Part shown: piece after piece, positions 25,892 through 34,044 of the stretch | Layout of the letters: each line of letters begins with the position of its first letter | How positions within the stretch are numbered: the stretch's first letter is position 1 | NCBI GenBank assembly: GCA_951801245.1 | Contig: CATOMC010000010.1 | Location: 1 to 64,000 of the forward strand | Length of the DNA stretch: 64,000 nucleotides | Source of the DNA: an uncultured Lachnospiraceae bacterium | Lineage (GTDB): Bacteria; Bacillota_A; Clostridia; Lachnospirales; Lachnospiraceae | Reading direction: 5' to 3' | Program-made: the position numbers and the translations under genes | The notes under the pieces: model-generated | What the model was told of the DNA's origin: nothing | Database searches by the model: none | What the model saw: only the letters and a program-made list of their open reading frames with translations

Positions 25892-26662
25892 ATGATTTTG
25901 GCAATTGACATTGGCAATACCAATATTGTCATCGGGTGTATCGAAGGAGAGAAGGTAAATTTCGTGGAAAGAGTATCTACGGATCTTTCCAAGACAGAAT
26001 TGGAATATGTGGTGGAGTTCAAGACTTTGTTTGATCTGTATCAGATTGGTCTGGAGGATATCAAGGGCAGTATTATTTCTTCTGTCGTACCGCCTCTTAA
26101 TAATATTATGAAGTCGTCTCTGGAAAAAATGCTACACCGGGCACCTCTTGTGGTGGGACCGGGTGTTAAGACCGGGTTGAATATCCTGATGGATAATCCG
26201 GGACAATTAGGTTCGGATTTGGTCGTTAATGCAGTGGCTGGTCTGCATTATTATGGGGCGCCGATTATCATGATCGATATGGGGACAGCGACTACCATCA
26301 GTGTGGTGGATGCAAAACGAAACTACATAGGCGGTATGATTCTGCCCGGTGTGAAGGTTTCCCTGGATTCCTTGGTGAACCGTACTTCCCAACTGCCACG
26401 CATCAGTCTGGAAGCACCTAAGAAAGTGATTGGCAAGAACACCATTGACTGTATGAAGAGCGGTATCGTGATGGGACAGGCAGCCTGCCTGGACGGGATG
26501 ATCGAGCGGATTCACGGTGAACTTGGATATCAGGCACCGGTGGTGGCAACAGGCGGTCTGGCGGCGAGTATCGTTCCGTATTGTAAGAGGGAAATCATAT
26601 GTGACAATGAACTTACCCTTAAGGGTTTGGGGCTGATTTATCATAAGAATGTAGAGGCTTAA
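25892..26662 (+). CDS. coaX: Type III pantothenate kinase
   Basis: Phosphorylates pantothenate, the first step of CoA synthesis. 256 residues from MILAIDIGNTNIVIG; the alternative TTG at 25859 would add an unconserved stretch. ASKHA-fold motifs are present: DIGNTN (phosphate-1), VGPGVKTG, PGQLGSDLVVNAVAG, MIDMGTATTISVV (catalytic Asp region), GGMILPGV and VATGGLA near the end. It lies between the PanT-like transporter and coaBC, so uptake and use of the vitamin are co-expressed. Confidence 0.95.
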   Translation: MILAIDIGNTNIVIGCIEGEKVNFVERVSTDLSKTELEYVVEFKTLFDLYQIGLEDIKGSIISSVVPPLNNIMKSSLEKMLHRAPLVVGPGVKTGLNILMDNPGQLGSDLVVNAVAGLHYYGAPIIMIDMGTATTISVVDAKRNYIGGMILPGVKVSLDSLVNRTSQLPRISLEAPKKVIGKNTIDCMKSGIVMGQAACLDGMIERIHGELGYQAPVVATGGLAASIVPYCKREIICDNELTLKGLGLIYHKNVEA

Positions 26663-26789
26663 GGAAATGATGGAAACAAATGCCCACTGTCCGCAGAGCG
26701 GGTATGACGTCTGTAGGCAATGAGCAGGTGAAAAAGATATAGTTTGTTATGCCATTACTATAAGTAATGAGAGATAGGAAGTGCGACAC

Positions 26790-27992
26790 GTGTTAATAAA
26801 AGGAAAACATATTGTATTAGGTGTAAGCGGCAGTATCGCTGCCTATAAGATTGCTTCTCTGGCAAGTATGCTGGTCAAGCAAAAGGCAAATGTGACGGTG
26901 ATAATGACGCAGAATGCCACCAATTTCATCAATCCGATCACTTTTGAGAGTCTGACAGGCAACAAATGCCTGGTGGATACTTTCGACCGAAACTTTCAGC
27001 ATAGTGTGGAACATGTGTCCCTGGCAAAACAAACGGATGTTATGCTTGTGGCACCGGCTTCTGCTAATGTGATTGCCAAGGCGGCATACGGGATTGCGGA
27101 TGATATGCTGACGACTACACTCCTGGCCTGTCAATGTCCGAAAATATTTGCGCCGGCCATGAACACCAGAATGTATCAGAATCCTGTGGTGCAGGATAAT
27201 CTGAAGGTTCTTGAGAAATATGGTATGGAAGTGATCACACCGGCGAGTGGCTATCTGGCCTGTGGGGATACGGGAGAGGGCAAGATGCCGGAACCGGAAG
27301 CTTTGTATGAGGTGATTGTGAAAGCTCTGACACCTAAAGATATGGCGGGCATGAAGGTGCTGGTCACGGCAGGCCCAACCCAGGAGAAGTTTGACCCCGT
27401 GCGTTATATCAGCAATCATTCCACCGGGAAGATGGGGTATGCAATCGCCAGAGCAGCCATGCTTCGCGGCGCAGATGTGACACTTGTGTCAGGAAAAGTT
27501 GCAATACAGACTCCGGCCGGTGTACATATAGTACCGGTGGTATCCGCGGCGGATATGGCAGAGGCAGTCAAGGCGGCTGCGGCAGAGCAGGATATCATCA
27601 TTAAAGCGGCTGCGGTGGCGGACTACCGTCCCATAGAGACTGCGGACGAGAAGATGAAGAAAAAGGATGGGGAACTGGCCGTTGCCCTGGAGCGGACAGA
27701 GGATATTCTGGCATATCTGGGCGCGCATAGAAGTAAGGGCCAGTTTATCTGCGGTTTTTCCATGGAGACAGAGCATATGCTGGAAAATTCCAGGGCAAAA
27801 CTGGAGAAAAAAAAGATCGATATGATCGTGGCCAATAATTTAAGACAGGAAGGGGCAGGCTTTGGAACAGACACCAATGTAGTGACCCTGCTCACAAAGG
27901 ATGAAACCCTGGAACTGCCTATACTCAGCAAAGAGGAAGTGGCAGACCGACTGCTTACTTTTATTCTGGACAAGTGTGAGAAGAAGTTCTAA
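26790..27992 (+). CDS. coaBC: Bifunctional phosphopantothenoylcysteine synthetase/decarboxylase
   Basis: 400 residues. The CoaC half (about 1-180) is a flavodoxin-like decarboxylase: VLGVSGSIAAYKIASL, active His in QHSVEHVSLA, APAMNTRMYQNP, and the flap cysteine in SGYLACGDTGEGKM. The CoaB half has VLVTAGPTQEKFDPVRYISN, STGKMGYAIA, AAAVADYRP and the KKKDGELAVALE region. GTG 26790 is preferred to GTG 26781 because AGGAAG sits 10 nt before it. The last codons and stop lie inside the left arm of structured repeat copy B, so the C-terminal CEKKF is encoded by the repeat. Confidence 0.93.
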   Translation: MLIKGKHIVLGVSGSIAAYKIASLASMLVKQKANVTVIMTQNATNFINPITFESLTGNKCLVDTFDRNFQHSVEHVSLAKQTDVMLVAPASANVIAKAAYGIADDMLTTTLLACQCPKIFAPAMNTRMYQNPVVQDNLKVLEKYGMEVITPASGYLACGDTGEGKMPEPEALYEVIVKALTPKDMAGMKVLVTAGPTQEKFDPVRYISNHSTGKMGYAIARAAMLRGADVTLVSGKVAIQTPAGVHIVPVVSAADMAEAVKAAAAEQDIIIKAAAVADYRPIETADEKMKKKDGELAVALERTEDILAYLGAHRSKGQFICGFSMETEHMLENSRAKLEKKKIDMIVANNLRQEGAGFGTDTNVVTLLTKDETLELPILSKEEVADRLLTFILDKCEKKF

Positions 27993-28090
27993 AGACGTCC
28001 CGCCATTGGACGGGACGCCAAGAACTTCTAGGAGTTGCTTTGCAACTCCGTCTCACAAAGGAGAATGCCTAAAATAAGGCATTCTCCGCA
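27976..28090 (+). repeat. Structured intergenic repeat, copy B
   Basis: Same architecture as copy A: outer stem GTGAGA/TCTCAC (27976/28051), arm 1 AGAAGTTCT/AGAACTTCT with inner hairpin GTCCCG/CGGGAC, arm 2 GGAGTTGC-TTT-GCAACTCC, then hairpin GGAGAATGCC/GGCATTCTCC. A 31-nt block (28026-28056) is identical to copy A (19812-19842), while stem positions differ in a compensated way. It overlaps the last six codons of coaBC. Confidence 0.85.
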
Positions 28091-28099
28091 TAAATTTCA

Positions 28100-28119
28100 G
28101 CTTCCGCTGAAGCGGAAGC
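28100..28119 (+). repeat. Hairpin directly before the MATE gene
   Basis: GCTTCCGC-TGAA-GCGGAAGC, a perfect 8-bp stem, ends 12 nt before the ATG. It may affect translation initiation of the pump. Confidence 0.6.
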
Positions 28120-28131
28120 ATGGGGGTTAGC

Positions 28132-29472
28132 ATGATTCAGGATTTGACAGTGGGGGATTCCCAGAAGACACTAATCAGGTACACGGTGCCTATGTTCATC
28201 AGTGTGGTGTTTCAACAGTTGTATAATATAGCGGACAGTATGATCGCAGGTAAATTTGCGGGAGAGGACGCGCTGGCGGCGGTGGGAGCCTCCTACCCGA
28301 TCACCATGATCTTCATGGCGGTGGCGGTAGGGAGTAATATCGGCTGTTCGGTGGTCATCTCCCAGCTTTTTGGGGCCAAAGCCTATGAAAAGTTAAAGAC
28401 GGCGGTATCGACCACATTGATCACCAGCTTTGTGCTGGCGGCTTTGCTGACGGTGGCCGGTCTTTTGACCACACCAATGATGATGCGCATGATACAGACA
28501 CCGGACAATATTTTTGCGGACGGGGCACTTTATTTAAAGATTTATATCGGCGGTTTCATTTTTCTGTTCCTATATAATGTGACTACAGGTATGTTCAATT
28601 CCCTGGGAGATTCCAAAACACCGCTGTATTTTTTGATCGGCTCTTCCATTGGCAATATCGTATTGGACTTGGTTTTCGTGGCGGTATGTAAGTGGGGCGT
28701 GGCAGGTGTGGCCTGGGCTACCTTTATTGCTCAGGGCGTGGCTTGTATTCTGGCGCTTATTTCCTTTGCAGGGCGGATGCGGGAGATCAAAATACAGGGA
28801 CAGGCGGCGCTATTTTCCCTTTCCCTTCTGAAAAAAATAGGATTGATCGCAGTACCCAGTATTTTACAGCAGAGTTTCGTGTCAATTGGTAATATTTTTA
28901 TACAAAGTCTGGTAAACTCTTATGGATCGGGTGTGATTGCGGGATATTCTGCGGCAATTAAGCTCAATACCTTCCTCATTACCAGTTTCACAACGCTGGG
29001 AAACGGGGTATCCGGGTTTACGGCCCAGAACCGCGGTGCCGGGAAACCGGAACGCATCAAAGATGGCTTTATGGCAGGATTGAAGATGGCTGTCTGTGTG
29101 GCAGTGCCCTTTTTTGTGGCATATTTCTTCTTTGGACGTGCGATGGTGTTGCTCTTTATGGACGATACGGGGAGTGACGCCCTTAACACAGGCGTTACGT
29201 TCCTGAAAATCGTGTCGCCCTTTTACTTTGTGATAGCTGTTAAACTGGTGGCAGACGGTATGCTGCGAGGCGCGGAGCGAATGAAGGAATTTATGGTATC
29301 TACTTTTACGGATCTGATCCTGCGGGTGATCCTGGCGTTTGCTTTTTCTGCCAGTATGGGATCGGTGGGAATCTGGCTCTCCTGGCCGGTGGGCTGGGGG
29401 ATCGCCACGATCATGTCCGGGATGTTTTGCAGAAGGGAGCTTAGCAAGAAGAAGATTAATGAAGCACAATAA
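28132..29472 (+). CDS. MATE-family multidrug/organic-cation exporter
   Basis: 446 residues with twelve predicted membrane helices. The N-terminus MIQDLTVGDSQKTLIRYTVP and FQQLYNIADSMIAGKFAGED are the family opening; a second-half repeat reads GYSAAIKLNTFLITSFTTLG. Start ATG 28132 (GGGGG 5 nt before) is preferred to ATG 28120, which lies against a hairpin. MATE proteins export drugs or metabolites in exchange for Na+ or H+; substrate not predictable. It sits behind structured repeat copy B and may be read from the CoA operon promoter, since no clear promoter lies between. Confidence 0.92.
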   Translation: MIQDLTVGDSQKTLIRYTVPMFISVVFQQLYNIADSMIAGKFAGEDALAAVGASYPITMIFMAVAVGSNIGCSVVISQLFGAKAYEKLKTAVSTTLITSFVLAALLTVAGLLTTPMMMRMIQTPDNIFADGALYLKIYIGGFIFLFLYNVTTGMFNSLGDSKTPLYFLIGSSIGNIVLDLVFVAVCKWGVAGVAWATFIAQGVACILALISFAGRMREIKIQGQAALFSLSLLKKIGLIAVPSILQQSFVSIGNIFIQSLVNSYGSGVIAGYSAAIKLNTFLITSFTTLGNGVSGFTAQNRGAGKPERIKDGFMAGLKMAVCVAVPFFVAYFFFGRAMVLLFMDDTGSDALNTGVTFLKIVSPFYFVIAVKLVADGMLRGAERMKEFMVSTFTDLILRVILAFAFSASMGSVGIWLSWPVGWGIATIMSGMFCRRELSKKKINEAQ

Positions 29473-29560
29473 AGCATAGCACGTGTTATTAAATTGGATG
29501 ATTTGCACTGGAATCTGTAAAATGAACAATGCAGGCTGTATGGCGGAAAGTGAGGGTGTT

Positions 29561-30103
29561 ATGAGGATTGGAATGGGGTATGATGTACACCGGCTGGTGG
29601 AAGGAAGAAAATGTATTATCGGAGGCGTAGAGATTCCCTATGAAAAGGGACTGCTGGGACACTCGGATGCAGATGTGCTTATCCATGCGGTGATGGATGC
29701 GCTCCTGGGAGCAGCGGCGTTAGGAGATATCGGAAAACACTTTCCGGATACGGATCCGGCTTACGAGGGGATTTCGTCCATAAAGCTGTTGGAGCATGTG
29801 GGGGCACTTTTGGAAGAAAATTTATTCCTGATCGAGAATATTGATGCCACGATCATTGCCCAGGCACCCAAAATGCGGCCCCATATAGATACCATGCGGG
29901 CAAATATGGCAAAGGCGCTGGGGATAGATATGTCGCAGGTCAATGTGAAGGCTACCACGGAAGAGGGACTAGGCTTTACCGGCAGCGGGGAAGGAATTTC
30001 TGCCCAGGCAATCTGTATGCTTGCAAGTCCCAGTGAAATCTACAGCGAGGATGTGCAGACACGTGGGTGTGAAGGCTGTCCCGGGTGCAGCAGAGCAAGT
30101 TAG
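29561..30103 (+). CDS. ispF: 2-C-methyl-D-erythritol 2,4-cyclodiphosphate synthase
   Basis: MEP-pathway enzyme making the cyclic diphosphate on the way to isopentenyl diphosphate. The core, from [12 protein letters not shown] (metal ligands Asp and His), has [32 protein letters not shown] and [15 protein letters not shown], the complete motif set. Start 29561 follows GAGGG. At 180 residues it is about 20 longer than usual: the tail carries a cysteine-rich end, [14 protein letters not shown], not part of the family, possibly a metal-binding addition. No ispD neighbour is present. Confidence 0.94.
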   Translation: MRIGMGYDVHRLVEGRKCIIGGVEIPYEKGLLGHSDADVLIHAVMDALLGAAALGDIGKHFPDTDPAYEGISSIKLLEHVGALLEENLFLIENIDATIIAQAPKMRPHIDTMRANMAKALGIDMSQVNVKATTEEGLGFTGSGEGISAQAICMLASPSEIYSEDVQTRGCEGCPGCSRAS

Positions 30104-30215
30104 GTCTGAAACAAATAAGTACGTTTCAGGACGCATTGGTGCCTTTTGCAGAAAGGCGGATTATAAAAACGGATAATAGGTGATGCGATGACATCAATAT
30201 TCCGGGAGGTTATCA

Positions 30216-30836
30216 TTGAAAGAAGACTATACGCTGTACAGTGACGAAGAACTTCTGGTCCGTCTGCGGGACGGTGAAGCAGGCATCACGGACCATATCA
30301 TGAATAAATACAAAAATCTGGTCAGGAGTAAGGCCAAATCCATGTATATTCTGGGGGCAGACAATGAAGATCTGATTCAGGAGGGGATGATCGGATTGTT
30401 TAAAGCCGTGCGGGACTACGATACCGGGCGGGATGCCAGCTTCTCCACATTTGCGGATCTGTGTGTTTCCAGACAAATGTATACAGCCGTGCAGGCTTCC
30501 AGACGAAAAAAGCATATACCGCTAAACAATTATGTGTCCCTCTATGGAAATGTGGCCACAGATCATGAGGGAGAAGAGGAGGAACTGGTCAATGTGCTGG
30601 CAGCCGGGTTCGAACAGAGTCCGGAGGAGTTGGTCATTGATCAGGAAAATGTGAATCGGCTGGAAATGATTATTGACAGGGAACTGAGCAGCTTCGAGAA
30701 GCAGGTATTGGATCTGTATTTGACAGGGATGGGTTACCAGCAGATCGCGAAGGTGTTGGGAAGGGATGACAAGTCTACCGACAATGCTTTGCAGAGAATC
30801 AAAACCAAATTGAAGAAAGCGATCAGAAAACAGTAG
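30216..30836 (+). CDS. sigH: RNA polymerase sigma-H factor
   Basis: 206 residues from TTG 30216, with GGGAGGT five bases upstream; the weak TTG start is notable for a regulator. Region 2 reads ADNEDLIQEGMIGLFKAVRD (core binding and -10 recognition) with FSTFADLCVSRQMYTAVQAS; region 4 has FEKQVLDLYLTGMGYQQIAK, a helix-turn-helix. It matches Spo0H of sporulating Firmicutes in length and sequence. It drives early sporulation and transition-state genes. It lies downstream of ispF and upstream of tRNA-Thr. Confidence 0.92.
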   Translation: MKEDYTLYSDEELLVRLRDGEAGITDHIMNKYKNLVRSKAKSMYILGADNEDLIQEGMIGLFKAVRDYDTGRDASFSTFADLCVSRQMYTAVQASRRKKHIPLNNYVSLYGNVATDHEGEEEELVNVLAAGFEQSPEELVIDQENVNRLEMIIDRELSSFEKQVLDLYLTGMGYQQIAKVLGRDDKSTDNALQRIKTKLKKAIRKQ

Positions 30837-30844
30837 CGCGGGTA

Positions 30845-30874
30845 TTGACAAAGCCGAAAGGGCTATGATATACT
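30845..30874 (+). promoter_or_regulatory. Promoter of tRNA-Thr
   Basis: TTGACA (30845-30850), 18 bp spacer, TATACT (30869-30874), about 37 nt before the tRNA. Confidence 0.75.
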
Positions 30875-30910
30875 ACAAAACGGTGACAAGAGAGAAATCT
30901 ATATTGTCAG

Positions 30911-30983
30911 GCTGCTGTGGCTCAGTCGGTAGAGCGTCGCATTGGTAGTGCGGAGGTCACGGGTCCGATTCCCGTCAGCAGCT
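30911..30983 (+). tRNA. tRNA-Thr (GGT)
   Basis: 73 nt. Acceptor GCTGCTG/CAGCAGC pairs perfectly, the D arm is GCTCAGTCGGTAGAGC, the anticodon loop TTGGTAG gives GGT (reads ACC/ACT), and the T arm is ACGGG-TCCGATT-CCCGT. CCA is not encoded. A terminator follows. Confidence 0.96.
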
Positions 30984-30990
30984 CTAAGAA

Positions 30991-31015
30991 AGCCTTGATT
31001 TTTCAAGGTTTTTTT
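30991..31015 (+). terminator. Terminator after tRNA-Thr
   Basis: CCTTGA/TCAAGG with a TTTT loop, then seven T. Confidence 0.88.
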
Positions 31016-31382
31016 GTTGTCCAAAAACAAAAGGTAATCAAAAAAGTAATCTAACTTATGTTCGATCGGTTATAAGTCACTTGTTACAAGAGGATGTACC
31101 TGATAAGATGGCAGATGGAAGATTGCAGAAGGTGTAACAGATTGGAAACTGTCAGAAAATTAAATTTAAAAATAAGGGAAGCACCAATGGGTGGATTGAT
31201 CATCCCAAGGTGCTTTTTTTATGTCTTGCTGCCTGTTACGGATATCATCAACTGCTTCCTGTAAATACATATTCTGCCAGGTCATTTTGATGGCTTCCTG
31301 TTTCAATTTGGTGATACGCCTGTCTAAATATAATGAAAAGTTACACATAGAGCGAAATATTTGAAAATATTTCAATTAGAGA
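31016..31382. other. Gene-poor stretch next to tRNA-Thr
   Basis: AT-rich, with no convincing gene. It holds a plus-strand terminator-like hairpin at 31179-31220 (AAGCACC/GGTGCTT, seven T) without an obvious upstream transcript. A 69-codon minus-strand frame (31166-31375) reads protein-like in its middle (LDRRITKLKQEAIKMTWQNM) but its end is the terminator stem, so at best it is a remnant. Position beside a tRNA fits an old integration site; no direct repeat of the tRNA end was found. Confidence 0.4.
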
Positions 31383-31433
31383 TTGCTTTCTCAAATTTTA
31401 TTTGGCATAATTGTTCTATATAGAAATGTTCTA
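31383..31433 (+). promoter_or_regulatory. MarR-gene promoter with palindromic operator
   Basis: TTGCTT (31383-31388), 17 bp spacer, CATAAT (31406-31411) preceded by TGG. The perfect palindrome TTCTATATAGAA (31414-31425) lies just after the -10, at the expected transcription start, and is followed by ATGTTC echoing the left half. A likely autoregulatory MarR site. Confidence 0.55.
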
Positions 31434-31454
31434 ATAAGAATCGAGGTGATGTAT

Positions 31455-31892
31455 TTGGAGACAAAGGGCGGATTTTATATTACACAAATTAAGCAGCTTC
31501 AAGATAGGATTTTTGAACGGTTACTACTTGACAATGGCATTGAAATAAGTGGCGGGCAGGGACGAATATTATTTATTCTATGGAAAACAGACAATCTTAC
31601 GATCAGCGAAATAAGTGAAAAAACCTCTCTTGCCAAAAATACGGTATCTGTTGTCATAAATGGAATGGTAAATAAGGGAATTGTAGAAAGAAATATTAAC
31701 CCACACAACCGCCGGCAAACGATTGTATCACTCACTGAGTATGCAAAATCTTTGCAGGAAAAATATGAAATAGTATCTCAGCGGATGAATGTATTATTTT
31801 ATAAAGGTTTTTCAGAAGAAGAGCAAATACAATTTGAACGGTATCTTGCCCGGATACTTGAAACCTTGATTGAGAATCTACATGCAAACTAA
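31455..31892 (+). CDS. MarR-family transcriptional regulator
   Basis: 145 residues from TTG 31455, chosen because the perfect ribosome site GAGGTGAT ends 4 nt before it; ATG 31449 would lie inside that site. The winged helix-turn-helix is clear: LTISEISEKTSLAKNTVSVV (recognition helix) and RNINPHNRRQTIVSLTEYAK (wing). The flanking helices form the dimer. It is followed after 26 bp by a PPOX-type flavoprotein gene, the likely regulated partner; a palindrome in the promoter suggests autoregulation by a small ligand. Confidence 0.88.
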   Translation: METKGGFYITQIKQLQDRIFERLLLDNGIEISGGQGRILFILWKTDNLTISEISEKTSLAKNTVSVVINGMVNKGIVERNINPHNRRQTIVSLTEYAKSLQEKYEIVSQRMNVLFYKGFSEEEQIQFERYLARILETLIENLHAN

Positions 31893-31918
31893 TCATTTTA
31901 TAAGGAGGATCATTTTCA

Positions 31919-32347
31919 ATGAAAACAAGAGAATATATGATGGAGTTTATTAAAAAGCGGAAAGTGTCATTTGTTGCTTCTGTAGACGAAGCAGGTTTCC
32001 CCAATATCAAAGCAATGTTTGTACCACGCAGGATGGAAGGAAATAGTTTCTATTTTTCAACAAACACATCTGCGATGCGCTCACAACAGTTTATCAAAAA
32101 TCCAAAGGCAAGTATTTATTTCTATAGCAAGGGACGCTTCAAATATGAAGGTGTTATGTTGACTGGTACAATGGAAGTCTTGCAGGATGATGAAACAAAG
32201 AAAGAAATCTGGCGTACTGGGGATACCGTGTTTTATAAGCAAGGCGTAACTGACCCGGATTACTGTGTATTAAAATTTACCGCGATAAAGGGAAGATATT
32301 ATTGTGATTTGAAAACGGAAAGTTTTGATATGGAGGATTTAAAATGA
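31919..32347 (+). CDS. Pyridoxamine 5'-phosphate oxidase-like (PPOX) flavoprotein
   Basis: 142 residues, ATG after AAGGAGG. The split-barrel fold is seen in VSFVASVDEAGFPNIKAMFV, FYFSTNTSAMRSQQF and NPKASIYFYSKGRFKYEGVM, which contact FMN phosphate. Small members of this family reduce or bind flavins and F420-like cofactors or act as general-stress proteins; the substrate cannot be called. It forms a two-gene operon with the MarR gene. Moderately AT-rich compared with the surrounding housekeeping genes, hinting at acquisition. Confidence 0.85.
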   Translation: MKTREYMMEFIKKRKVSFVASVDEAGFPNIKAMFVPRRMEGNSFYFSTNTSAMRSQQFIKNPKASIYFYSKGRFKYEGVMLTGTMEVLQDDETKKEIWRTGDTVFYKQGVTDPDYCVLKFTAIKGRYYCDLKTESFDMEDLK

Positions 32348-32414
32348 TAGAAACAACGACTTGCCAAAATCTAAAAAGTGTAGTATATATAAATAGACCG
32401 TAATGCAACAGAAT

Positions 32415-32512
32415 AACAGGGGCGCTGGACACAAGTCCGGCTGAGATGCAGAGGTGTATTGTCACTTCCGGTCCCTTGAACCTGATCCGGGTAATGCCGG
32501 CGTAGGAAGAAT
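32415..32512 (+). promoter_or_regulatory. TPP riboswitch
   Basis: The thi-box is complete: GGGGCGCTGG, CGGCTGAGATGCAG (the CUGAGA pyrimidine-binding motif), CCCTTGAACCTGATCCGGGT and AATGCCGGCGTAGG. It senses thiamine pyrophosphate. Downstream, AGATGTC (32568-32574) can pair with GACATCT (32633-32639) next to the thiT ribosome site, so translational control is possible. Confidence 0.96.
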
Positions 32513-32584
32513 ATTCGACGTAACAGTCTGATCGTGTGTCGGACTGTGACTATTGATATAGCAGAATAGATGTCGTCTTTTTCG

Positions 32585-32617
32585 TACCGCGTTATACCTG
32601 AGTGTATTGCGGTACAT
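32585..32617 (+). repeat. Hairpin in the thiT leader
   Basis: GTACCGC/GCGGTAC, 7-bp stem with a long loop, ending 23 nt before thiT. Part of the expression platform, enclosed by the AGATGTC/GACATCT helix. Confidence 0.55.
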
Positions 32618-32639
32618 TTTAAATATGGAGGAGACATCT

Positions 32640-33203
32640 ATGACACAACAAAACAAAATCCGTGCCCTGACAGAGGGCGCAATCATGATTGCCGCAGCAA
32701 CGGTACTGGGGTATTTTCGGATATTCCGATTTCCATTCGGAGGATCTATTGACTTTGCATTGGTACCGATCCTGGTTTATTGTCTGCGCTGGGGTCCCAA
32801 GTATTCCCTGATGTGCTGTTTTGCCAACGGTGTGCTGCAGTATTTTCTTGGTGGAGGGATTGCGATTTCCTGGCAGTCTATGCTGCTTGATTATGTGGTA
32901 GCGTATACGCTTGTATTTTCATGTGGATTCGGCGCAGGCAAGAAACTTGGCTGGCTGTGGGGGACTGTATTAGGTTCTTTTGGTCGTTGGGTATCGCTGA
33001 CTTTGTCCGGCGGGCTACTCTGGTATATGTATATGCCGGAGACATTTTTGGGAATTGCAATGGATAACCCGTGGATTTATTCGATGCTGTTAAATGGTGT
33101 GCTTGTGTTGTCGGTCATGGCGGTGGATCTGGTGGTGCTTGGCATTATGCAGAGCGTTCCGGCGTTGCGGCAGATTGTACTGGCCTGCCAGACGGGGGAA
33201 TGA
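32640..33203 (+). CDS. thiT: Thiamine ECF transporter S component
   Basis: 188 residues from ATG 32640 after GGAGGAGACATCT. Six hydrophobic helices: IMIAAATVLGYFRIF, FALVPILVYCLRWGPKYSLM, SMLLDYVVAYTLVFSCGFG, GSFGRWVSLTLSGGLLWYMY and so on. The conserved S-component features for thiamine binding are present (FPFGGSIDFALVP near the N-terminus; aromatic residues in the last helices). With the TPP riboswitch directly upstream, the substrate assignment is strong. It needs the shared EcfAAT module, not in this window. Confidence 0.93.
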   Translation: MTQQNKIRALTEGAIMIAAATVLGYFRIFRFPFGGSIDFALVPILVYCLRWGPKYSLMCCFANGVLQYFLGGGIAISWQSMLLDYVVAYTLVFSCGFGAGKKLGWLWGTVLGSFGRWVSLTLSGGLLWYMYMPETFLGIAMDNPWIYSMLLNGVLVLSVMAVDLVVLGIMQSVPALRQIVLACQTGE

Positions 33204-33298
33204 CTCGTATTTTAATGAATCTTTGTATGACAGACAGTGATTCTGTCAGTTATTGGTATATAATCAATTATTATAATACGGATAGATGGAGCATTAAA

Positions 33299-33610
33299 AT
33301 GGTGAAAGAATACTATGAAAATATATTGAAACCAAACTTAAAGAAGATTAAAACGGATTTAATACCAGTTCCAGAAAGACCATTACACTTATATGATATG
33401 CGTAAAAATGTAAATGGCTTTGAGTTCCTGTCTGATGTCAAAATGAGAAATAGTTTGTTCAATAGGATTAAAAACCTGCTTCAGAGTTTGAATATAAATG
33501 TTTTTGCTGCATCAATAGACACAGATAAATACAAAAACATGTATTATTCTAAAACGAATGATATTTATGACATAGCTTTACAGACAATTGGACATATTCA
33601 TGTTGTGTGA
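33299..33610 (+). pseudogene. Truncated DUF3800-like protein
   Basis: 103 codons from ATG 33299 (GATGGAGC upstream). The sequence HLYDMRKNVNGFEFLSDVKM then NINVFAASIDTDKYKNMYYS and IYDIALQTI resembles the middle of DUF3800 proteins, but the family's N-terminal FIDESG motif and the C-terminal half are missing. It ends in a short unrelated tail. AT-rich and following thiT by 95 bp, it is most likely a transferred and broken gene. From 33611 to 33856 I see nothing further. Confidence 0.45.
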
Positions 33611-33856
33611 CAAACTTTAAACAATGATACATATTAAGGTGTAACCATTTTCTGATTTAGTCTTTTTGTTATTATCTAAAAGCAGAATCCGTAAAGAATG
33701 TAATGGCTGCTATAGTAACATATTTACATGCATCAAAAATAGAAAATGCCAAGATGGCACTTTGAAAAATATCCTCTGATTTACCAGAAAATTTAACTCC
33801 ATATCTACTAAATCCCATCGTGGTAAGTATTTATCAGAGTTCAAGAACATCAAAAA

Positions 33857-33930
33857 TGGAAGCAAAGGGGCTCGAACCCTTGGCCTCCCGCTAGTCAGGC
33901 GAGCGCTCATCCCAGCTGAGCTATGCTTCC
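33857..33930 (-). tRNA. tRNA-Val (GAC)
   Basis: 74 nt. Acceptor GGAAGCA/TGCTTCC with discriminator A, D arm GCTCAGCTGGGATGAGC, anticodon loop CTGACTA giving GAC (reads GTC/GTT), T arm AAGGG-TTCGAGC-CCCTT. CCA not encoded. Stands alone between the DUF3800 remnant and a hydrolase gene. Confidence 0.95.
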
Positions 33931-34044
33931 ATACGCTAATTATACCATGAGAACTCCATAAAGCAACAGGATTTTTGTTTTTTTGAAAATGCTTCAAAAA
34001 TGCTTTCGAATTCAAGTCGCGTCAATCGGAGGTTTCGCAGTCTT

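Noticed and set aside
31166..31375. 69-codon minus-strand frame near tRNA-Thr as a gene
   Set aside because: Its C-terminus is encoded by a terminator hairpin, there is no ribosome site and no recognisable family.
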